A DNA stretch of 64,000 nt from Helicobacter_B zhangjianzhongii (GCF_030249855.1 NZ_JANURN010000002.1:62001-126000), one strand, 5' to 3'. Numbered from the stretch's first letter, positions 17,905-27,230 are shown. The notes: a model not told the origin generated them from the sequence alone. Made by a program: numbers and translations.

Positions 17905-18444
17905 ATGCGAGTTTATGCGATGTTGCAAAAAATTGTGCTAGTGCTTGCTATGGTGCAAGTAAGTGTATATGCTAATGAAGCGGATTCTACATTAAGCGGC
18001 TATTATATGACACATATAGGTGATAGTGGGCGACAGAGTATCGTGGAGTTTTTTAGCAAAAATGGCAAGTTTTATGCCTATGGATTTGCCAATGTCGATG
18101 GCAGCGGACCGAAAAAAGACAGCAAAAACCCAGACCCAAAGCTACGAGAGCGATACGACAAAGGCGCGGTATTCGTCTATGGGCTAAAGAGCGATGGCAA
18201 GGGCGGCTTTAGCGGTGGGGAGGTGTATAACTATGATGATGGCAAAACCTATCACCTAAAAATCACCAAAGATTCTTCTGGCAAGCTAACTTTGCGCGCA
18301 AGTATCGATAAGCTAGGAATGATGGGGCAGACGCTTACTTGGACGCCGCTCACACAAGCGCAAATCGCACAATATGAGGGCGAGAAGCCAGACCCAAAAG
18401 TTGTAGAAGACTCCTACCAAGCGTTGCCACAAGCATTTAAATAA
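17905..18444 (+). CDS. DUF2147-family exported protein
   Basis: A 179-residue protein with an N-terminal signal peptide (hydrophobic LQKIVLVLAMVQVSVYA, probable cleavage after residue 23). The mature part has the DUF2147 pattern: GYYMTHIGDSGRQSIVEFF near the start and repeated short beta segments with charged turns. DUF2147 proteins are usually periplasmic; their function is unknown. Not part of the hydrogenase set although it splits hypC from hypD. Confidence 0.8.
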   Translation: MRVYAMLQKIVLVLAMVQVSVYANEADSTLSGYYMTHIGDSGRQSIVEFFSKNGKFYAYGFANVDGSGPKKDSKNPDPKLRERYDKGAVFVYGLKSDGKGGFSGGEVYNYDDGKTYHLKITKDSSGKLTLRASIDKLGMMGQTLTWTPLTQAQIAQYEGEKPDPKVVEDSYQALPQAFK

Positions 18445-18685
18445 GGCTGTAAAAAGTGGATTCTAGGTTGAGGGATTCGGTCTTGCTTAGTGGGGATTCG
18501 GCTTGCGGGCTAGAATCGGGGATTTCATCGCCTAGCTCACGCGATAGCCACTCAAGGCTTATCTCCGCGTGCGGCTTGAAAACAAGCGAAGCGGTGCAAG
18601 GCGGGGGCACGCAAGCAGGTTTCTTTAGAATGCCTAGAATCCTTGAAGAAGAAATCGAGTCAAAATGGAAAATCAAGCTCAAATC

Positions 18686-18717
18686 CTAGAATCCACTTTT
18701 GAAAAAGTGGATTCTAG
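18686..18717. repeat. Perfect palindrome of the 15-base word
   Basis: Identical to the 32-base unit inside metG (12770-12801), here in noncoding DNA. The same unit therefore occurs both inside and outside genes. Confidence 0.9.
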
Positions 18718-18913
18718 TGATACTCCCATTTTTGCCACCGCAAAAAATATGGATTGCCACGCCACTGCTACGCAGCGGCTCGCAATGACGGCAAGCAACA
18801 CTGCTAGTGAAAAAGTGGATTCTAAGGAAACCGCCCAAAATGTAGATAAATCGCCAAACGAAAAAGCCGAAATTGTGCCTGATAAAATCTCGCAGGTGGC
18901 AGGATTTTTGATG

Positions 18914-18996
18914 AAAAAGCGGGGTTGTGCAGCCTTTTGCGCGGAGATAAGACTGAGTGTCTATCGCACAAGCAAAAGGCAAGCCCCCCGCTTTTT
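18914..18996. repeat. Class C hairpin ahead of hypD
   Basis: Outer arms AAAAAGCGGGG (18914-18924) and CCCCGCTTTTT (18986-18996). Middle arms GCCTTTTGC (18932-18940) and GCAAAAGGC (18972-18980). The centre is GATAAGACTGAGTGTCTATC with inner stem AGAC/GTCT. The argD copy (31128-31210) has the same outer arms and centre but different middle arms. Confidence 0.85.
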
Positions 18997-19041
18997 CGCA
19001 AAAAGCCAACACCAAAACCAAACAAAACACAAACACCCAAA

Positions 19042-20169
19042 ATGAAAAACACGCTAAACACCAAGCTCCTTTTAGAAGGCTTCCGTGATAATAATGCAAT
19101 CCTAGCTCTTAAACGCGAACTACACGAAATCGCCAAAGATCTGCAAGAGCCGCTTTATATGATGGAAGTGTGCGGTGGGCATACACATACGCTTATGCGC
19201 TATGGGCTAAGTCATCTGCTACCAGAATCTATCCAATGTATCCACGGACCGGGCTGCCCTGTGTGCATAATGCCAAAAAGCCGCATAAACCAAGCCTACA
19301 CCATTGCTATGCAAAAAGATGTGATTTTACTAACGCTAGGGGATATGATGCGCGTGCCGGGCTCTTTGGGGAGCTTGCAAGATGCTAGGGCTTTAGGAGC
19401 TGATGTGCGCTTTGTGTATTCACCTATGCAGGCTCTAGAGATCGCCAAGGCTAATCCATACAAGCGCGTGGTGTATTTTGCTATCGGCTTTGAGACGACT
19501 ACGCCGATGACTGCAGCTGTGCTAAAGCGAGCGATAGAATCCGGGCTAAAAAATCTCTTTATCCATAGCAATCATGTCCTAGTCCCACCGCCTTTATATG
19601 CGATTTTAGGTAGTAAGGATTGCAAGATCAACGCCCTAATCGCGCCTTCACATGTAAGCGTGATCGCAGGCTCTAAGATTTATGAGCCGCTTTTTGAGCG
19701 GTTTGCTATGCCTATTGTAGTAAGCGGCTTTGAGCCTGTGGATATGATGGAGAGTATTGTGATGATCGCGCGCCAAGCGGTGCGCAATGCCCCTAAGCTT
19801 GAAGTGCAATATCGCCGCGTGGTAACGCGTGAGGGCAATACAAAAGCCCAAGAGCTTATGCGCACATATTTTGAGATAAGAGAGAGCTTTGAGTGGAGAG
19901 GGCTAGGACACATAGCAGGATCTGCCTTGCGATTGCGCGATGAGTTTAGCGCATTTTGCGCGGAGAGAGAGTTTGCTAGCGTGCTAGATCACACGCCCAT
20001 AGCTGATAATAAAGCTTGCCGATGTGGCGATATTTTGCGCGGTGTGGCAAAGCCACTTGATTGCAAAGTATTTGGCAAGTCCTGCACTCCAGAGCACCCT
20101 CTAGGGAGCTGTATGGTAAGCAGCGAGGGGGCTTGCGCGGCGTATTATAAATACGGGCAAGTATTATAG
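19042..20169 (+). CDS. hypD: Hydrogenase maturation protein HypD
   Basis: Iron-sulfur scaffold that assembles the Fe(CN)2CO group with HypC. It shows MEVCGGHTHTLMRYG, HGPGCPVCIMP, the FAIGFETTTPMT segment and C-terminal cluster cysteines (CRCGDILRG, CTPEHPLGSCMVSSEGACAAYY). I place the start at ATG 19042, where similarity begins; the frame stays open upstream through repeat sequence to about 18925. There is no good ribosome site directly before 19042, so a longer repeat-encoded N-terminus, as in argD, is possible. Confidence 0.93.
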   Translation: MKNTLNTKLLLEGFRDNNAILALKRELHEIAKDLQEPLYMMEVCGGHTHTLMRYGLSHLLPESIQCIHGPGCPVCIMPKSRINQAYTIAMQKDVILLTLGDMMRVPGSLGSLQDARALGADVRFVYSPMQALEIAKANPYKRVVYFAIGFETTTPMTAAVLKRAIESGLKNLFIHSNHVLVPPPLYAILGSKDCKINALIAPSHVSVIAGSKIYEPLFERFAMPIVVSGFEPVDMMESIVMIARQAVRNAPKLEVQYRRVVTREGNTKAQELMRTYFEIRESFEWRGLGHIAGSALRLRDEFSAFCAEREFASVLDHTPIADNKACRCGDILRGVAKPLDCKVFGKSCTPEHPLGSCMVSSEGACAAYYKYGQVL

Positions 20170-20190
20170 AATCTACTTAGGATAAAGCCT

Positions 20191-21561
20191 CTAGCATACA
20201 CTTACAATCGCGTGCGCTAGGCTTGATAGTGCTTGCACACTAGAATCTAGCATAGGGCTTAGGGTATGAGTGGATTCTAGTGCGGATTCTAGGCTAGCTT
20301 GCGGATCGGGCTGCGGAAATATGCGCAGGAGCAAAAAGCCTTGGATCACAAGCAAGTTGATAATATCGATGAAAAATGCCCCCACAAGCGGGACTATCAT
20401 AAATGCCGCGTGGCTTGTGCCATAGTGATTGGTAACAGCCTGCATATTGACCACAGCCGTAGGCATAGCCCCAAGCCCAAACCCACAATGCCCAGCGGCA
20501 AATACGCTTGCATCATAATCCTTGCCTAAGAATCTAAAGGTGATGAAAATCGCATACGCTATCATCATCAATGTCTGCACCACCAAAATCACGATAAGCG
20601 GCAAAGCAATATCTGCTAGCTGCCAGATTTTGATGATGAGAAATGAGAGAGCAAGAAACAACGCCAAGCTGACATTCCCTAGCACAGATACTTCTCTATC
20701 AAATACATGGTGGATTTTGAGCGCGGCTAGGGTGTTGCGCAAGATGATCCCGCAAAACAAGCACCACACAAATGTAGGGATATTGATCCCTAATTGATCA
20801 CGCAAGGTGGGTGTGCTGATCTGGGTGATAAAATTCCCCACGAGTAAGCAAGTAGCAATTAGGGCTAGAGATTCTAGAAATGAAGCAGTGGTGATGAGCC
20901 GCTCTTTTTGCGGGGCTTCAAAATTGCTCGCTAGAGTGCTTTGCTCATTAGTGTCTATGCTATGGCTAGAATGCGGGGTTTGTAGCTTGTGCCTGCGTAT
21001 AAGAAATCGTGCGACAGGACCGCCGATAAGCCCGCCCATCACAAGCCCAAAAGTCGCGGCTGCAAGCGCAGCTTCTCTGGCATTACTAAGCTCATAGGGA
21101 GACTTGGCAAACATATCTGCCCAAGCCGATCCGGTCCCGTGTCCTCCGCTCATCGTGATAGAGCCACCAAGAAGCCCTACTAGCGGATCTACGCCCATAG
21201 CAAGTGCCAGCCCCACGCCCACGATATTTTGCAAAAAGAGCAGTCCTGTTACAATCACCAAAAACAACACCAAAAGCCGCCCACCCTTTTTGAGCGAAGA
21301 GAAGTCCGCACTTAGCCCAATACTTGAGAAAAACGCCAGCATTAGTGGATCTTTTAGAGACTCATCAAAGGCAATATGCACAGAAAAATACTTATAGCCG
21401 ATAAAAATCGCGATACAGACAAACACCCCGCCCACAACAGGCTCGGGCAGATCAAAATCTCGCAGGAATTTAATGCGTGCTAGCAAAAATCTCCCAAGCA
21501 GCAGCACCGCCACCATAGCCACAAGCGTGGAATAAAAATCCAAAGAATACTCTCTCATCAT
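20191..21561 (-). CDS. gltS: Sodium/glutamate symporter GltS
   Basis: Imports glutamate with sodium. A 456-residue membrane protein with about ten hydrophobic segments, the repeated GGxGT-type signature SGGHGTGSAWADMF and its second-half partner FAAGHCGFGLGAMPTA. The C-terminal tail carries two short repeat-word derivatives (SALESTHTLS). It is convergent with hypD. A second ATG is at 21558. No partner gene is evident. Confidence 0.92.
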   Translation of the reverse strand: MMREYSLDFYSTLVAMVAVLLLGRFLLARIKFLRDFDLPEPVVGGVFVCIAIFIGYKYFSVHIAFDESLKDPLMLAFFSSIGLSADFSSLKKGGRLLVLFLVIVTGLLFLQNIVGVGLALAMGVDPLVGLLGGSITMSGGHGTGSAWADMFAKSPYELSNAREAALAAATFGLVMGGLIGGPVARFLIRRHKLQTPHSSHSIDTNEQSTLASNFEAPQKERLITTASFLESLALIATCLLVGNFITQISTPTLRDQLGINIPTFVWCLFCGIILRNTLAALKIHHVFDREVSVLGNVSLALFLALSFLIIKIWQLADIALPLIVILVVQTLMMIAYAIFITFRFLGKDYDASVFAAGHCGFGLGAMPTAVVNMQAVTNHYGTSHAAFMIVPLVGAFFIDIINLLVIQGFLLLRIFPQPDPQASLESALESTHTLSPMLDSSVQALSSLAHAIVSVC

Positions 21562-21608
21562 AGTCTCCGTATTATCGCATAAAGCGCAAGCCTTAGAATC
21601 AAGGCTAT

Positions 21609-22043
21609 TTATTTTGTGTTTTGATTGTCTGTGGGGGTGTTCGCCGCTAGCTCTTCGCCCTCTTTATACCACTTAGAGATAGGTTCGGCTATGCTGTATG
21701 TAGGGTATTTGAAGCTATCTAGGACGATTTGTGCCATTGTTTGATTATCAAAGTTAAATACTAGTGGGGCTAGGAAGTTGATCGTGGATTGCTGGATAGG
21801 GTTTTGCATCACCATAATATTGGCGACAAAGATGTTTTTGGCATTTTCTAGATCTAGCAGTAGTTTCATCGCCACAGGCACTTCGAAGTCATACTCGCGC
21901 AAGATGAAAGGATTGATAAGCACAAATACCGGCGCTGGCGCATCGACATTACTCAAACGCATAAAAATCTCATCGATTTTTTCAAGCTTCATTTTCACAA
22001 CATCTTCAAAGCCTAAAATGGGCGACTTGACTTCAAAAACCAT
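21609..22043 (-). CDS. fliW: Flagellar assembly factor FliW
   Basis: FliW binds flagellin and releases the translational repressor CsrA, linking filament assembly to flagellin synthesis. The protein starts MVFEVKSPILGFE and contains the FliW segments FVLINPFILREYDFEVP and VMQNPIQQSTINFLAPLVFN. ATG 22043 is favoured over an upstream GTG by ribosome-site spacing. A TATACT lies about 25 bases upstream on the minus strand. Its target flaA is elsewhere in the window. Confidence 0.92.
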   Translation of the reverse strand: MVFEVKSPILGFEDVVKMKLEKIDEIFMRLSNVDAPAPVFVLINPFILREYDFEVPVAMKLLLDLENAKNIFVANIMVMQNPIQQSTINFLAPLVFNFDNQTMAQIVLDSFKYPTYSIAEPISKWYKEGEELAANTPTDNQNTK

Positions 22044-22189
22044 CACGAACCTTTAAATTTGCAAACTTAAGTATAGCTGCCGATTCTATCTAATTTTTTG
22101 TGAAAATCAAATATACTTGAGGTGCAATCTTTGGATTTTGCTACAATCTCGTGCAAAATATCTAGCTACATTTATGAAACGGAGAATCT

Positions 22190-22444
22190 GTGCGGATCGA
22201 TAGTTTTCTCAATGCGACAAATATTGTCAAAAAGCGTTCAATCGCGCAAGATATGTGCGCAAACAATGTCATAGAGCTCAATGGTGTGCGTGCCAAAAGT
22301 AGCAAGGAAGTGCGCGTGGGCGATGTGATCACTCTGCATTTTCTCACCTATACAAAATCCTACAAAATCCTAGCGATCCCCACCACACGCACCACGCCAA
22401 AGTCGCTATCTGCAAGCTTTGTGCAAGAAATAATCCACTCCTAG
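22190..22444 (+). CDS. S4-domain RNA-binding protein (HslR-like)
   Basis: An 84-residue protein that is almost only an S4 domain: MRIDSFLNATNIVKKRS, then NVIELNGVRAKSSKEVRVGD. Such proteins (HslR type) bind 23S rRNA or stalled ribosomal subunits. The start is GTG 22190 with GGAG upstream. The stop is followed at once by a repeat word. Confidence 0.85.
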   Translation: MRIDSFLNATNIVKKRSIAQDMCANNVIELNGVRAKSSKEVRVGDVITLHFLTYTKSYKILAIPTTRTTPKSLSASFVQEIIHS

Positions 22445-22576
22445 AATCCACTTTTGAAAAACGCAAATGGATTGCCACGCAACCGCAACCGCGCCTGCTC
22501 GCAATGACAGAGCCGCGCAATCTTAGAATCCCAAAGCGGCGATGAAACAAGCTTAAACCCCTAGAATCCACTTTAA

Positions 22577-22765
22577 TCACTCTTATCTTTTATCACCCAT
22601 CTCGCACCCGCCTATCCCCATTTTGCGCCAGATCCGCGCTTATGGTGTGGCGTGATCCCAACGATGATGGGGCTTGTCTTATGGGGACTTATGGGGGCTT
22701 GGTGGTTTGCTTTAGTTTGTAGCATAGCATTAGGCATCGCCAAGGTTATGCTTACAAAGCCATAA
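22577..22765 (+). pseudogene. Fragment of a small membrane protein cut by repeats
   Basis: An open stretch of 62 codons without a convincing start: after a repeat word ending at about 22574 it reads LAPAYPHFAPDPRLWCG and then two hydrophobic segments (VIPTMMGLVLWGLMGAWW and ALVCSIALGIAKVML). Codon use looks like a real gene. The 5' end appears replaced by repeat sequence, or translation starts internally at GTG/ATG near 22660. Family not recognised. Confidence 0.45.
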
Positions 22766-22777
22766 GTAAGCATTTGC

Positions 22778-22783
22778 TATACT
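22778..22783 (+). promoter_or_regulatory. Likely -10 box for the fucosyltransferase
   Basis: TATACT preceded by TTGC, 30 bases before the ATG at 22813. Confidence 0.45.
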
Positions 22784-22812
22784 GCGCCTTTCTACAAAGA
22801 TATGGAGTGATT

Positions 22813-23863
22813 ATGCAAGATCTAAGCCCTACACAATCCCTTAGAATCCACTTTTGCGACTTTGGCGATATGCAAGGTATCGCCCAAAAGATTTGTGCCA
22901 TACTACAAGAGCATTTTACAATCATACTTGATAGTAAAGCCCCGCAATATCTCTTCTACTCTGTTTTTGGTAGCGAGCATATCAAATATGATTGTGTGCG
23001 CATTTTTTACACCGGTGAAAATATCACGCCTAATTTCAATATCTGCGACTATGCCATAGGCTTTGATCATTTACACTTCTTAGATCGCTATTTGCGCTAT
23101 CCGCTCTACCTTTTCTATGAGCAAGACACACAAAGAGCAAGCAACAAGCACAAGGGCGTTGATGAGACACTTCTAGCAAGCAAGAAGCGATTTTGCAATT
23201 TTGTAGTGAGCAATGGCAATGCTGATCCTTATAGAGAGCAAGTCTTCTACGCGCTTAATGCGTATAAAAAAGTGGATTCTGGCGGGAGGTATCTAAACAA
23301 CATAGGGCAGCGCGTGCAAGATAAATTTGCCTTCCAAAAGCAGTGTAGATTCTCCCTTTGCTTTGAGAATTCTTCTACTCCGGGCTACTTGACAGAGAAG
23401 CTTATCCAAGCAGCAGCAGCACAGACTATCCCAATCTATTGGGGCGATCCCTTAGCGACTAAGGCATTATCTACGGGGGGGGGGGGTAAATGCAAAGGCG
23501 TTTATCAATGCCCATAGCTTCCCTACCCTAGAATCCTTGATCGCGCATATCAAAGACATAGACACAAGCCCTAGCAAGCAGCTTGCGATACTGCAAGAGC
23601 CTTTGTTTTTGGACTCTAATCATATCGAGCTTTTTGAACGCCAGCTTGAGCAATTTCTGCTCTCTATTGTAAGCCAGCCTTATGAGAAGAGCTTCAGGAG
23701 GGGGAGGGCTTGCCTAAGGCTCTTTGAAGAGAGGCGTTATAGGCGATATGTGGCATTTATAGGGGTGTTTAAAAGGCTGAAATCTTGCCTGCGCTTTAGG
23801 AGTGTGGAGATATTTTGCAAGGACAAACTAGCACGCATAAAGCAAGCCCTTTTCAAAGCCTAG
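22813..23863 (+). CDS. Alpha-1,3-fucosyltransferase (GT10), phase-variable and currently out of frame
   Basis: GT10 enzymes add fucose from GDP-fucose to surface glycans; in H. pylori they make Lewis antigens. The family signature is clear: FVVSNGNADPYR, then SLCFENSSTPGYLTEK and AQTIPIYWGDP. After STG the gene meets 12 G (23475-23486) and the frame ends at 23517. With 11 or 14 G the frame continues as VNAKAFINAHSF and runs to 23863, giving about 350 residues with a basic C-terminal tail. The ATG at 22813 has GGAG before it. The repeat word overlaps the N-terminus (SLRIHFCDFG). Confidence 0.88.
23475..23486 (+). repeat. Poly-G tract of 12 in the fucosyltransferase
   Basis: Twelve G. In-frame continuation needs a number that leaves remainder 2 on division by 3 (11 or 14), so the present length is an off state. 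Confidence 0.9.
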
Positions 23864-24137
23864 CCTATAAATACGCGCATTTCTAGCTACAAGGACTTAT
23901 CTCTACATCTATTTATAAAGTAGAATCCACTTTTGCTGTCATTGCAAGAGTGCATTAGCAGCGGTGCGGTAGCTACTGCCTTTGCCATAGAATCCACTTT
24001 TGCCCTATCTTTGGCGCGTGGATTCTACCGCTTGGCACGCATTTGTGTGGAGGGGCTTGTGGATTCTAGCTTGGTATGATCAGTGTCTGCTTGGTAGCTG
24101 TCTTATCACGCATCGCATATTCTAAAATAGCTAGAAT
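23864..24137. repeat. Repeat-rich spacer
   Basis: Contains three to four copies of the 15-base word or its complement, plus a degenerate TCATTGC module near 23938. No gene is seen. Confidence 0.6.
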
Positions 24138-25913
24138 CTAGTCTATAAAGTCTTTGAAAAATTCTTTGAGAAAATCTCGCGCTTCTTCATTGCGCTTTTT
24201 TATCGCTTCTTTGTCAAACTTATCCACTTGGCTGCCAAATCCTTTAGTATAGGGGATATGAGATCTTCCATACGCGGCTTGCTTTTGCTCTGGGGATTTA
24301 TCGCCTGCTTCACTATTTAGACTCTTTTCTAGGGTGAGTAGATTCCCATACGAGTGCTTAAGCCCATCAAACTCGCCCCTATCGCTAAAGCCATAGCCCC
24401 TCCACTCTCCCTTATCACCCCAGCTTTGCGGGCATATATGCTCGATACCTAGTGCATTGCCTAGGTCAAAATTCTTTTGAGAAGTTCTAACAAGCCCTAG
24501 CAGATCTCCTATCGTCAAATTGGGGCAAGTGTGCTTGAGAAACACATAGTGGTAGCCAGCTTTGCTATCGGTGTTAAACGCGCTTTGCACAAACCCTTCA
24601 ATATGACTTTGCAAGTTTTTGCCCGTTTTTATACAGATTTTTTGTATCTCTTTTAGCAATTCTTGCTTAGTTATACTTCTAGCTCCATTATCTCGTATCA
24701 ATCCACCATCGCGTATCACCGCATTGATGTCATAGACTGATTCAGTGCGCAAAAGCTTGGATAGCACGAAGTCTGCCCTAGTGATAAGCTCTACTAGCTC
24801 TTCTGTATTGGCGATTGCAGGCTGCATATAGAGACGCACAAGCGTGGGGTAAAGGCGCGGGTGTAGATTCTCCAAATAAAGGCACTCAAAAAGCACCTTG
24901 TTTGTATCGATTTGGTCTAAAATCTCTACAAATGTCTTAAAAAAGTCGCGCAAATCCATCACATAATGATCGATAAACTCCCCTAAAGCCTGCGGATCTT
25001 TTTTGCAATGTGCTAGATAATCTTTAATGATTTTATATGTCATCTCTGTGGTAACTCTAGGACCCATCGCCGAGCCTTTGAGAGACAAAGTGGGGTAGCT
25101 GCCTAAGTGGTGGCGCAGCATTTCAGCTTCTTTGAAATTTGTCCCCCCTACTACCGAGCTATGCTTATGGCTCTCTATATGCGCAGAATACTCAAAAATC
25201 TCGCCAAAGAGATCATTGATCTTATCATCAAGCCTTGCACTACAATAGCGATTGGAGTAGTAGATTAGCAGGGATTTAAGCTTGTCAAATGTCTTTAGCG
25301 GCACGCCGCGATCATTGACACTTTGGAATGTGCGGATAGCCTGCCCAGCGTTACTCTCTCTAAACACAATTAGCTGCATCGCTAGCAAAGTATCGATATA
25401 GAGATTGACCTCTTCACTTGGCAGATTTACACGACTTAAAATCGCATCAAACACTTCACGGAGATTTTGCTGCCCTTTTGTGTGGGCTTGGTCTTGTAGC
25501 TCTTGTGGGATATGCGAGCTACCAGCATAGCCTAAAAGCTTGGTGAAAAAGTCTTGGTTTTTCTCAATGACTTGGAGTCTAGAGGTTTGCTTCCCATCAT
25601 CTGCTTCTATATAGGCTCTATTTATGCTGCCTCTTGCCAAAAGCGCGTAAAGCAGCATAAATATCGTAGTCATTCGCTGCTGCCCATCGATTAGATCGTA
25701 AGCATTATACGATCCGTGCGGGGCGATGACAATCGTGCCCAAGAAATGCCCGCTTTCATCGCTTTGTCCTTTGCCTCTAACAATCTCTACATTTTCTTGC
25801 AAATCTTCCCAGAGATCGTTAAGCTGCTCGATCCCCCACGCATAGTCGCGCTGATAGTTTGGGATATAAAACACCCCCATTTGTAATGCTTCTCTTAGAT
25901 TTCCGTTTTTCAT
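24138..25913 (-). CDS. DUF262/DUF1524 (GmrSD-like) putative nuclease of anti-phage defence
   Basis: A 591-residue protein fusing two halves known from the type IV restriction enzyme GmrSD and relatives. The N-terminal DUF262 half has YIPNYQRDYAW (residues 16-26) and the nucleotide-hydrolysis motif LIDGQQRMTT (75-84). The C-terminal DUF1524 half has the His-Me-finger motif IEHICPQ (490-496), followed by YGNLLTL with the metal-site Asn near 524. GmrSD proteins cleave DNA with modified bases; some relatives act on phosphorothioated DNA. The gene directly upstream (24-base gap) encodes a cysteine-rich protein that may be its partner. Specificity cannot be read from sequence. Confidence 0.85.
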   Translation of the reverse strand: MKNGNLREALQMGVFYIPNYQRDYAWGIEQLNDLWEDLQENVEIVRGKGQSDESGHFLGTIVIAPHGSYNAYDLIDGQQRMTTIFMLLYALLARGSINRAYIEADDGKQTSRLQVIEKNQDFFTKLLGYAGSSHIPQELQDQAHTKGQQNLREVFDAILSRVNLPSEEVNLYIDTLLAMQLIVFRESNAGQAIRTFQSVNDRGVPLKTFDKLKSLLIYYSNRYCSARLDDKINDLFGEIFEYSAHIESHKHSSVVGGTNFKEAEMLRHHLGSYPTLSLKGSAMGPRVTTEMTYKIIKDYLAHCKKDPQALGEFIDHYVMDLRDFFKTFVEILDQIDTNKVLFECLYLENLHPRLYPTLVRLYMQPAIANTEELVELITRADFVLSKLLRTESVYDINAVIRDGGLIRDNGARSITKQELLKEIQKICIKTGKNLQSHIEGFVQSAFNTDSKAGYHYVFLKHTCPNLTIGDLLGLVRTSQKNFDLGNALGIEHICPQSWGDKGEWRGYGFSDRGEFDGLKHSYGNLLTLEKSLNSEAGDKSPEQKQAAYGRSHIPYTKGFGSQVDKFDKEAIKKRNEEARDFLKEFFKDFID

Positions 25914-25937
25914 TGTTGCTCCTTTGATTAAGATTGC

Positions 25938-26885
25938 CTAGCAGTATTTCAAGTTTTTCACTTTGCTAGTGGGATAGATAAGATTTTGGAATATCTCTTG
26001 CACAATCCTATCGCCATTGATCATGTCAAACTCCCTTTCATACAGCACCCACTCAAACTTCCTAGCCCCTATCTCTATCGTAGCCACTGCAACTGGGACT
26101 TTGATACGATAACGCTGCGTGGCACTACCATTACGAGAGATATTTGCGTAGGAGCGGCGCTCATATGTTGCCTTTGTCCTATCATATATGAAGTCAAGCT
26201 TCTCTATTTGCATATCGCCCCGCAGAAGAGCTGTGCGGATCATCCTGTATTCTTCAAACTTTTTTGGGTCAAATCGCGGATCATTGGCTGTATCAATACA
26301 CTCTCTTTTAATCAGGTAGTTATATATCAGCTCAATATTAGTAATGATCCACCCTGAGTCATAGCAGCTATCACACTCTGCTGCTGGATCATCAAACGCC
26401 CATTTGCGATCTCGTTTTTTTAGTTTTCCGCACGCCTTGCACATATCATCAAACTCCGTGTGGATACATTCATCACATGGCTTGACTCCTTTTTCTATAC
26501 ATTTTCTGCATAGTCTTTTTAGATAGAATCTATACTCTTCTGCATTTTCGATAATATCTTGCTGTGCTTGTTTAGTTTGTGTGAAATCCCAATTTCCCAT
26601 GTGATCTTGCATTACCTTGGCAAATCTTTTTTGCATAGCCGGATCATCGGCAAAATAATGTGGAATAGCATGTCGCTTCTCTTTCCACTCTTCTCTTGTG
26701 ATATATCGCCCTTCCGCCAATGGCACTTTGTCGTATTCATTCCAACTTACACCGCTCATATCGCTTAGCTCCATCTCAAACTCATACTCCACACTCTCCC
26801 AGCCTATAATCTTAAGCCCTAAAAATGACTTTTGTATCTCACTACTAAGCTCAGTGATAAATTTTTCCACCTGATCTTGTGTCAT
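25938..26885 (-). CDS. Unknown protein with four CxxC motifs, upstream of the DUF262 gene
   Basis: A 315-residue soluble protein. Residues 126-174 hold four CxxC pairs (CRKC, CDEC, CKAC, CDSC), enough for two zinc ribbons; the last (CDSCYDSGW) resembles the CxxCxDTG turn seen in many DNA-handling proteins. The N-terminal part is charged and possibly helical; the C-terminal part has alternating strands ending in a basic tail. I recognise no family. It is first in a two-gene minus-strand unit with the DUF262 nuclease and is divergent from a small HTH gene. A role in target recognition is inference. Confidence 0.7.
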   Translation of the reverse strand: MTQDQVEKFITELSSEIQKSFLGLKIIGWESVEYEFEMELSDMSGVSWNEYDKVPLAEGRYITREEWKEKRHAIPHYFADDPAMQKRFAKVMQDHMGNWDFTQTKQAQQDIIENAEEYRFYLKRLCRKCIEKGVKPCDECIHTEFDDMCKACGKLKKRDRKWAFDDPAAECDSCYDSGWIITNIELIYNYLIKRECIDTANDPRFDPKKFEEYRMIRTALLRGDMQIEKLDFIYDRTKATYERRSYANISRNGSATQRYRIKVPVAVATIEIGARKFEWVLYEREFDMINGDRIVQEIFQNLIYPTSKVKNLKYC

Positions 26886-26982
26886 TACGCGCCTTTGTGA
26901 TTGCTAGCTCACTAATGATACGACATAATTTCTTAAATAATTTATAAAAACGACTTATTATCATAGTTAGCTTTAAAGAGAG

Positions 26983-27015
26983 TTTGCCTTTAAATGCCAA
27001 AAATTTAAAGGCAAA
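26983..27015. promoter_or_regulatory. 13-bp perfect inverted repeat at the HTH gene start
   Basis: TTTGCCTTTAAAT (26983-26995) and its exact complement (27003-27015) with a 7-base loop. The right arm ends six bases before the ATG at 27021 and contains the AAAGG ribosome site. It may be an operator for the HTH protein or an RNA hairpin that hides the ribosome site. Confidence 0.6.
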
Positions 27016-27020
27016 GCATT

Positions 27021-27230
27021 ATGAAATACACCCAAAGAGACAAAGCCAGAATCCTGCGTATCACCACCCGCACACTCCAGCGGTGGAAGACCACTAAGCC
27101 GGAGCTTTATGCGATCATTGAAGCAGGCTTTAAAATGCGTGAGAATCTAGCCAGCCAAGAGCTCTACCACCAAGAGATCCTAGAGCTTATCAAATCTGTC
27201 GATCCCAACTCCACCCACTCTATCAAATAG
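27021..27230 (+). CDS. Small HTH DNA-binding protein
   Basis: A 69-residue protein whose centre reads as a helix-turn-helix: KARILRITTRTLQRWKTTKPELY, in which the TRTLQRW segment would be the recognition helix. The rest is a short helical tail. It is divergent from the cysteine-rich / DUF262 pair with a 135-base AT-rich gap between starts, and its own start is covered by a perfect inverted repeat. Likely a local regulator of this pair; direct evidence is lacking. Confidence 0.65.
   Translation: MKYTQRDKARILRITTRTLQRWKTTKPELYAIIEAGFKMRENLASQELYHQEILELIKSVDPNSTHSIK

Larger units (their letters stand above)
18445..19041. repeat. Repeat island upstream of hypD
   Basis: About 600 bases with no independent gene. 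It holds a class C hairpin (CACGCG at 18538-18543 and CGCGTG at 18566-18571, inner stem AGCC/GGCT), a perfect 32-base palindrome (18686-18717), a CGCAATGACG/GGATTGCC module and a second class C hairpin (18914-18996). Open frames crossing it only translate repeats. The last hairpin runs into the hypD start region, and the same arrangement precedes ATGAAAAA in argD. Confidence 0.8.

Noticed and set aside
18456..19045. Open frames between the DUF2147 gene and hypD
   Set aside because: Translation is repeats only; kept as a repeat island and a possible extended hypD leader.
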